This document shows, one piece after another, positions 7,159 to 11,028 of a stretch of DNA of 11,028 nt. A model generated the notes under the pieces. It did not search any database. It was not told where the DNA came from and saw only the letters and a program-made list of their open reading frames with translations. The translations under genes and the position numbers were made by a program. Numbering within the stretch: the first letter of the stretch is position 1; every line of letters begins with the position of its first letter. Source of the stretch: JAWLFI01 sp041685645 (lineage in GTDB: Bacteria; Bacteroidota; Bacteroidia; Chitinophagales; Saprospiraceae); NCBI GenBank assembly GCA_041685645.1, contig JAWLFI010000088.1, forward strand, positions 1-11,028, written 5' to 3'.

Positions 7159-8436
7159 ATGAATGAAATTATTTGTCCTAATTGTAAAAAAGCCTTTAAG
7201 GTTGATGAAGCGGGTTATGCTGACATTTTAAAACAAGTTAGAGATCATCAGTTCGAAGAAGAACTAAAGAATCGGTTGGACTTAGCTGAAAAGGAAAAGG
7301 AAAATGCAGTGAAACTCGCTGAATCTAATGCGAAGAACTCATTCCAAGAAAAGCTAGCGGAAAAGGAAAAACTGCTGACCGAGCTAAAAGCAAAGACAGA
7401 AAAGGAGCTTTCTCAAAAGATCTCTGATAGGGAAAAAGAAATAGCAGAATTGAATTCAAAAATTAAGAATGCTGAATCTGAACAAAAACTAGCGGTTTCT
7501 GAAGCTCTTAAATCAATTGAGAAAGAAAGGGACCAGTTAGCTAATAAACTAAAGGTTAAAGAGACTGAAACTCAGTTATTAGAGAAATCTATTAGAGAGC
7601 AATTCACAAACAAGCTAATGGCAAAGGATGAAGCCATTAGAATGAAAGAAGATGAGATTAGTCGTCTCAAAGACTTTAAACAAAAGCTCTCGACCAAAAT
7701 GGTTGGTGAAACTCTAGAACAACATTGCGAAATCGAATTTAATAAATTGCGACCAACTGCATTCCAAAATGCCTATTTTGAAAAGGACAATGATGCCAGT
7801 GGCGGAACAAAAGGTGACTTCATTTATAGAGAAACGGATGATGATGGTAATGAGATTATCTCAATAATGTTTGAGATGAAAAACGAAAATGATAGCACCG
7901 CAAGTAAAAAGAAGAATGAAGACTTTCTTCCTAAGCTTGACAAAGATCGCAATTCAAAAGACTGTGAATATGCCGTTCTAGTTACTCTATTGGAATCAGA
8001 TAATGAATACTATAACAATGGTATAATTGACGTAGCCCACAAGTTTCCTAAAATGTATGTAATTCGGCCACAATTTTTTATCCCAATCATAACTCTCCTA
8101 AGAAATGCGGCTATGAACTCCTTAAAATATAAGCAAGAGCTTAATTTGATGAAGAATCAAAACATTGACATTACAAAGTTCGAAGAAAAGATTGACTCAT
8201 TTAGAAAAGGCTTCGCATACAATTACGATTTAGCCAGTCGTAAGTTTAATACAGCAATAGACGAAATAGACAAGACAATTAAGCACCTTCAAAAAACCAA
8301 AGAAGCACTTCTATCATCTGAAAATAATTTGAGACTAGCTAATAAGAAAGCGGATGAATTAACTATAAAAAAGTTAACTCATGGAAATCCGACTATGAAA
8401 GCGAAATTTGATGAAGTTAAAAAAAATGAAGAATAA
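7159..8436 (+). CDS. DUF2130 protein: coiled coil plus PD-(D/E)XK-like nuclease core
   Basis: Cytoplasmic protein of 425 residues, function not established. The N-terminus carries one CPNC pair (C6, C9) like half of a zinc ribbon. Residues about 30-175 are a long, highly charged coiled coil rich in Glu and Lys. The conserved DUF2130 domain covers about 176-325. In it TKGDFIYRE (D220) and IMFEMKNEND (E239, K241) give the D...E-x-K pattern of PD-(D/E)XK nucleases, with upstream acidic residues E187 and E191. A second helical region (about 340-405) closes the protein. Family assignment and nuclease core are recognised by pattern; DNA cleavage is inference. The gene is clearly richer in A and T than the rlmD-rsmG block, stands alone on the plus strand, and is flanked by inverted repeats, all signs of transfer. 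The ATG is the first in-frame start; no promoter was identified. Confidence 0.88.
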   Translation: MNEIICPNCKKAFKVDEAGYADILKQVRDHQFEEELKNRLDLAEKEKENAVKLAESNAKNSFQEKLAEKEKLLTELKAKTEKELSQKISDREKEIAELNSKIKNAESEQKLAVSEALKSIEKERDQLANKLKVKETETQLLEKSIREQFTNKLMAKDEAIRMKEDEISRLKDFKQKLSTKMVGETLEQHCEIEFNKLRPTAFQNAYFEKDNDASGGTKGDFIYRETDDDGNEIISIMFEMKNENDSTASKKKNEDFLPKLDKDRNSKDCEYAVLVTLLESDNEYYNNGIIDVAHKFPKMYVIRPQFFIPIITLLRNAAMNSLKYKQELNLMKNQNIDITKFEEKIDSFRKGFAYNYDLASRKFNTAIDEIDKTIKHLQKTKEALLSSENNLRLANKKADELTIKKLTHGNPTMKAKFDEVKKNEE

Positions 8437-8437
8437 T

Positions 8438-8580
8438 AACGCACCGCAACATTAGGTATAAAACATTGGGCAGGCATGGTTTTCAGCAAGTTTCGGGTTC
8501 TTAGCAAGCTTAGTCCAGGTGGACAAGTGCGCAGCTCCGAAATGCCCTACGTTTCATACCCGTTACCATTGGCCGTCATT
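8438..8580 (+). repeat. attC-like cassette-end element after the DUF2130 gene
   Basis: The element starts two bases after the DUF2130 stop with AACGCACCGCAAC (8438-8450), the right partner of the repeat at 7119. An imperfect long-range hairpin follows: 8455-8471 pairs with 8544-8560 at 14 of 17 positions, separated by 72 bases. It closes with CCCGTTACCATTGGCCGTCA. The layout is that of an integron attC site, which folds from a single strand. The canonical RYYYAAC/GTTRRRY core sites are not matched, so it is called attC-like only. Confidence 0.5.
8519..8562 (+). repeat. 44-bp direct repeat, copy 1
   Basis: This segment starts GTGGACAAGTGCGCAGCTCC and ends CATACCCG. It recurs at 10981-11024 in the same orientation with 41 of 44 identical bases. 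It forms the right half of the attC-like element. Confidence 0.85.
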
Positions 8581-8695
8581 CCCAACATCACGAGAACTTG
8601 ATAAAGTTCTGAAGCAAACGTGAAATTTTTAGGAAATTTTTGAAAATATTAAGATATTAAACTTCCTGAATCTCTAATAATAAAAGGAATGCGGG
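8563..8695. other. AT-rich non-coding spacer with a perfect hairpin
   Basis: No coding frame is seen. AGAACTT-GATA-AAGTTCT (8593-8610) is a perfect 7-bp hairpin with a tetraloop. A short direct repeat of GAAATTTTT occurs near 8622-8640. Confidence 0.4.
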
Positions 8696-8719
8696 ATAAA
8701 AACATCAAAATTTGATGTT
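8696..8719 (-). terminator. Probable terminator of the SLC13 transporter gene
   Basis: On the minus strand the palindromic AACATC..GATGTT (8719-8701) is followed by a run of five T. It lies about 60 bases after the transporter stop codon. The stem is AT-rich, so termination strength is uncertain. Confidence 0.5.
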
Positions 8720-8780
8720 AGTCAGAATTATTGGGACTATTCATGTCTGTTTCAGCGAATGAGCTTTTTGAGCCGGGTCT

Positions 8781-10550
8781 TTACATGGGCCATACCCACA
8801 TGATCATTGGTACACTTATGGTGACTATAATAAATTCAAGCGGAAGGCCCATGCGCCAGTAGTCAGTGAATTTATATCCACCTGGCCCCATAACAAGCGT
8901 ATTGGACTGATGGCCGATGGGTGTAAGGAATGCACATGATCCGCCAATAGCAACAGCCATAAGAAATGGATCAACAGAAAACCCGAGTCCTTTTGCAATG
9001 CCAATGGCTATGGGTGCCATCAGCACAACGGTGGCTGCATTGTTGATAATATCGGACAAAAACATGGTTACAACAAGCACCAGGGCGAGAAGTGCCCAGG
9101 GCGGCATAACGTTATGGAGATCTGAAATAAGGGTTGATATACGTTCAGCCCCTCCGGAGGTTTCTAATGCATTACCCACGGGTATCATTGCTCCGAGAAG
9201 TACGATCACCGGCCAGTCAATGCTGGTATAAAGTTCTTTGAGAGGAAGTATCTTTGTCAGTATCATGGCGACCGCAGCCATGGTAAAAGCCACCTGCACA
9301 GGCAGTATTCCGGTAAGGATCAAAACAATAGCCGCAGCAAAAATCCCCAATGCAAGTGGAACTTTGGTTTTATAGCCAAGTCGCAGCCCGCGCCTTGCAA
9401 GAGGGAGACAGCCTATTGAAGAAATGGTCTCATAAAGTAGGTGTTCCCGGCCCTGCAATAACAATAAATCGCCGGCTTTGAATATCACATGATCAAGGCG
9501 GTGGCGGATCTTTTGCTCACGCCTGGCCACTGCCAGCAAATTTATTCCATAACGGCTTCGCATACGCAAGGAGGCCGCCGTTTCTTCTATCAATGAAGAA
9601 CCGTCCATTACAATGGCTTCTGCAATGGCTATTTTATCAGAACCTTTAGCATCTTTCCTGAATTTTTTACCGCCCACTAGTTTAACCACAGTATCTTTGA
9701 TAAATGTTTTGAGTTCATCCGCATCGGTTTTAACAATAATGATGTCTTTAAATTGTATTACTTCCTCAGGGGCAGGGGCATGCATGCGTTTATCATTGCG
9801 AACCATACCTAGTATCTGCACATCGGCTTTTGAAACTGAAGTTATTTCGGAAATACTTATGCCCTTGAGTTTTGAATCCTTTACCACCTCCACTTCTGTT
9901 ATATAATCGTCAATGTCAAAAAGTTCGGCGTCCGATTTTTCGGCAGTTCTCCTGGGGAGCAATCGCCAGCCTGCCAAGGTAATAAATGCTATCCCTACAA
10001 TAGCAACCACAACACCAACCGGAGCAAAGGCGAACATCCCAAAAGGTTCACCAAACTCATCTGCACGAAAAGTAGCAATAATGATGTTGGGCGGCGTACC
10101 TATGAGGGTTGTCATACCACCGAGCAAGGAGGCGAAAGCAATAGGCATAAGTATATAGGAAGGGGGATTATTGCCTTTACGGGCAAGATGTATGGCAATG
10201 GGCATTATGATAGCCAGTGCTCCAACATTGTTCATAAATGCAGACGCTACAGCCACAAGCATGGAGAGGGTAAAGATTTGCAACAGGAGGTTTGTGCCAA
10301 GTTTCATCACCCATTTCCCAAGCAGATCAACGACTCCGGAGAATTCAAGAGCCTTTCCAATAACCAGCACGGCAGCCACGGTGATCACAGCCGGGTGCCC
10401 GAATCCATTAAACGCATCATTTGGGTCAACAATTCCGAAAATCAATAACAGACTAAGTGAGATCAGCGCAACAATATCATGGCGTATGCTGCCCCAGGCA
10501 AAAAGCAACAGGGTAAGTATCAGTACTCCGAAGACAATGTAGTGATCCAT
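8781..10550 (-). CDS. SLC13/DASS-type anion permease with TrkA-C domains
   Basis: Inner-membrane transporter of 589 residues. Each half has the paired hairpin motifs of the divalent anion:Na+ symporter family: FMNNVGALAI (N107, N108) and TLIGTPPNIII (148-158) in the first half, LSDIINNAATVVLMAP (N503, N504) and LTPIGHQSNTLVMGPGGY (542-559) in the second. Membrane segments fill about 5-40, 52-70, 86-200 and 395-589. Between them a cytoplasmic region (about 215-385) contains two TrkA-C/RCK_C-like domains, shown by VQILGMVRNDKR..FKDIIIVKTDADEL and LLAVARREQKI..FKAGDLLLLQGREHL. This layout is typical of bacterial SLC13 permeases annotated as sulfate, dicarboxylate or sodium/anion carriers; the substrate cannot be told from sequence. 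The gene is complete, faces the opposite way from the DUF2130 gene, and lies between the two 44-bp repeats. Confidence 0.92.
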   Translation of the reverse strand: MDHYIVFGVLILTLLLFAWGSIRHDIVALISLSLLLIFGIVDPNDAFNGFGHPAVITVAAVLVIGKALEFSGVVDLLGKWVMKLGTNLLLQIFTLSMLVAVASAFMNNVGALAIIMPIAIHLARKGNNPPSYILMPIAFASLLGGMTTLIGTPPNIIIATFRADEFGEPFGMFAFAPVGVVVAIVGIAFITLAGWRLLPRRTAEKSDAELFDIDDYITEVEVVKDSKLKGISISEITSVSKADVQILGMVRNDKRMHAPAPEEVIQFKDIIIVKTDADELKTFIKDTVVKLVGGKKFRKDAKGSDKIAIAEAIVMDGSSLIEETAASLRMRSRYGINLLAVARREQKIRHRLDHVIFKAGDLLLLQGREHLLYETISSIGCLPLARRGLRLGYKTKVPLALGIFAAAIVLILTGILPVQVAFTMAAVAMILTKILPLKELYTSIDWPVIVLLGAMIPVGNALETSGGAERISTLISDLHNVMPPWALLALVLVVTMFLSDIINNAATVVLMAPIAIGIAKGLGFSVDPFLMAVAIGGSCAFLTPIGHQSNTLVMGPGGYKFTDYWRMGLPLEFIIVTISVPMIMWVWPM

Positions 10551-10587
10551 AAATCTTATTCAGGATATTTATACTTCCAATTTACCA

Positions 10588-10595
10588 CAAATCTA
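10588..10595 (-). promoter_or_regulatory. -7 promoter element of the SLC13 transporter gene
   Basis: The minus strand reads TAGATTTG, a perfect TAnnTTTG, 37 bases before the ATG. No TTG is seen at the -33 distance. Confidence 0.5.
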
Positions 10596-10694
10596 TCTGG
10601 TGAAAATAATTATTGTTTTTGATTTAAACAAAGCTATTTTTTTACCAATTTTGGTTTTGTGAATTATTTAGAGTAGAACTTGAAAAAATATTTA

Positions 10695-10878
10695 GGGTAC
10701 CTCCGGAAACTGTTTTTTGATGCGAAGGTGAAAAAATATGTGCGTAATCAAGGCGAGACGATAGAGCCTAGCCATAGCTGAGTGACTGAGGATAAACGAT
10801 GATTACGTGCATATTTTACATCTAAGCCATTTTAAAAAAATGGCTGTTCGCGCAAATGGATAGTTTCCGGAGGTACCC
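10695..10878. mobile_element. 184-bp MITE with 17-bp terminal inverted repeats
   Basis: GGGTACCTCCGGAAACT at 10695-10711 is repeated as its exact reverse complement at 10862-10878. The element is flanked by TTTA on both sides (10691-10694 and 10879-10882), a likely 4-bp target duplication. Inside, 10733-10750 pairs with 10800-10817 (16 of 18), and AGCCATTTT/AAAATGGCT (10825-10845) forms a nested hairpin. There is no coding frame. The transposase must come from elsewhere in the genome. I do not assign an IS family. Confidence 0.85.
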
Positions 10879-10900
10879 TTTAGTTAAAGACAAGGAACAA

Positions 10901-11028
10901 CGAACCGCTAACACACAATATAATACAGTTGGAGTTCAGTGGTTTGCGAGGGTTTGGTTCCCGCTTCAGCATTCTTGTCAGTGGACAAGTACGCAGCTCC
11001 GAAATGCCCTACGATTTATACCCGAGAA
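10901..11028 (+). repeat. Second attC-like element, cut by the window end
   Basis: It opens with CGAACCGCTAACACACAAT, loosely similar to the start of the element at 8438, and contains the second copy of the 44-bp repeat at 10981-11024. Its closing arm would lie beyond the window. Pairing between the visible arms is weaker than in the first element. Confidence 0.4.
10981..11024 (+). repeat. 44-bp direct repeat, copy 2
   Basis: It is identical to 8519-8562 at 41 of 44 positions, in the same orientation, 2.46 kb downstream. Confidence 0.85.

Noticed and set aside
8438..8580. Classical integron attC site
   Set aside because: The RYYYAAC and GTTRRRY core sites are not matched and no integrase gene is in the window, so only attC-like is claimed.
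6681..11028. CRISPR array
   Set aside because: The repeats found are two distant copies or single hairpins. There are no regularly spaced repeats and no cas genes.

Overview
The window reads as chromosomal DNA of a Bacteroidota bacterium. Four perfect and one near-perfect copies of the phylum-specific -7 promoter element TAnnTTTG lie just upstream of gene starts or the tRNA, two of them with a TTG about 18-20 bases further upstream. Shine-Dalgarno sequences are not evident. The gene content also fits: an outer-membrane lipoprotein with TPR, PD40 propeller, carboxypeptidase-regulatory and OmpA domains is a Bacteroidota architecture. The genus cannot be fixed from this sequence alone.

Positions 1-880 hold a minus-strand tRNA-Asn with its own promoter and terminator, an unlisted 43-residue single-span membrane protein on the plus strand, and the convergent end of a 118-residue conserved hypothetical gene. 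Positions 526-6587 form a compact minus-strand block. Read in transcription order it contains rsmG, a signal-peptide-bearing DUF481-like outer-membrane barrel, rluF, the OmpA/PD40 lipoprotein, rlmD and the 118-residue gene. Three of these six genes modify rRNA (16S m7G527, 23S pseudouridine, 23S m5U), and two build the outer envelope. Perfect -7 elements before rsmG, rluF and rlmD suggest three transcription units. Two gene pairs overlap (rsmG with the barrel gene, rlmD with the 118-residue gene), which suggests translational coupling.

Positions 6604-11028 look accessory. A GC-rich multi-hairpin element (about 6681-6840) is followed by an AT-rich, isolated plus-strand gene for a DUF2130 protein, with a long coiled coil and a PD-(D/E)XK-like nuclease core. 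This gene is bracketed by a 13-bp imperfect inverted repeat, and an attC-like long imperfect hairpin follows its stop codon. A 44-bp segment of that hairpin region recurs at the right edge of the window (41 of 44 identical). Between the two copies sit a minus-strand SLC13-type transporter with TrkA-C domains and a 184-bp MITE with perfect 17-bp terminal inverted repeats and a TTTA target duplication. The simplest reading is a cassette-like accessory array without a recombinase in view. The best candidate for something undescribed is this cassette architecture carrying a predicted nuclease of unknown role.
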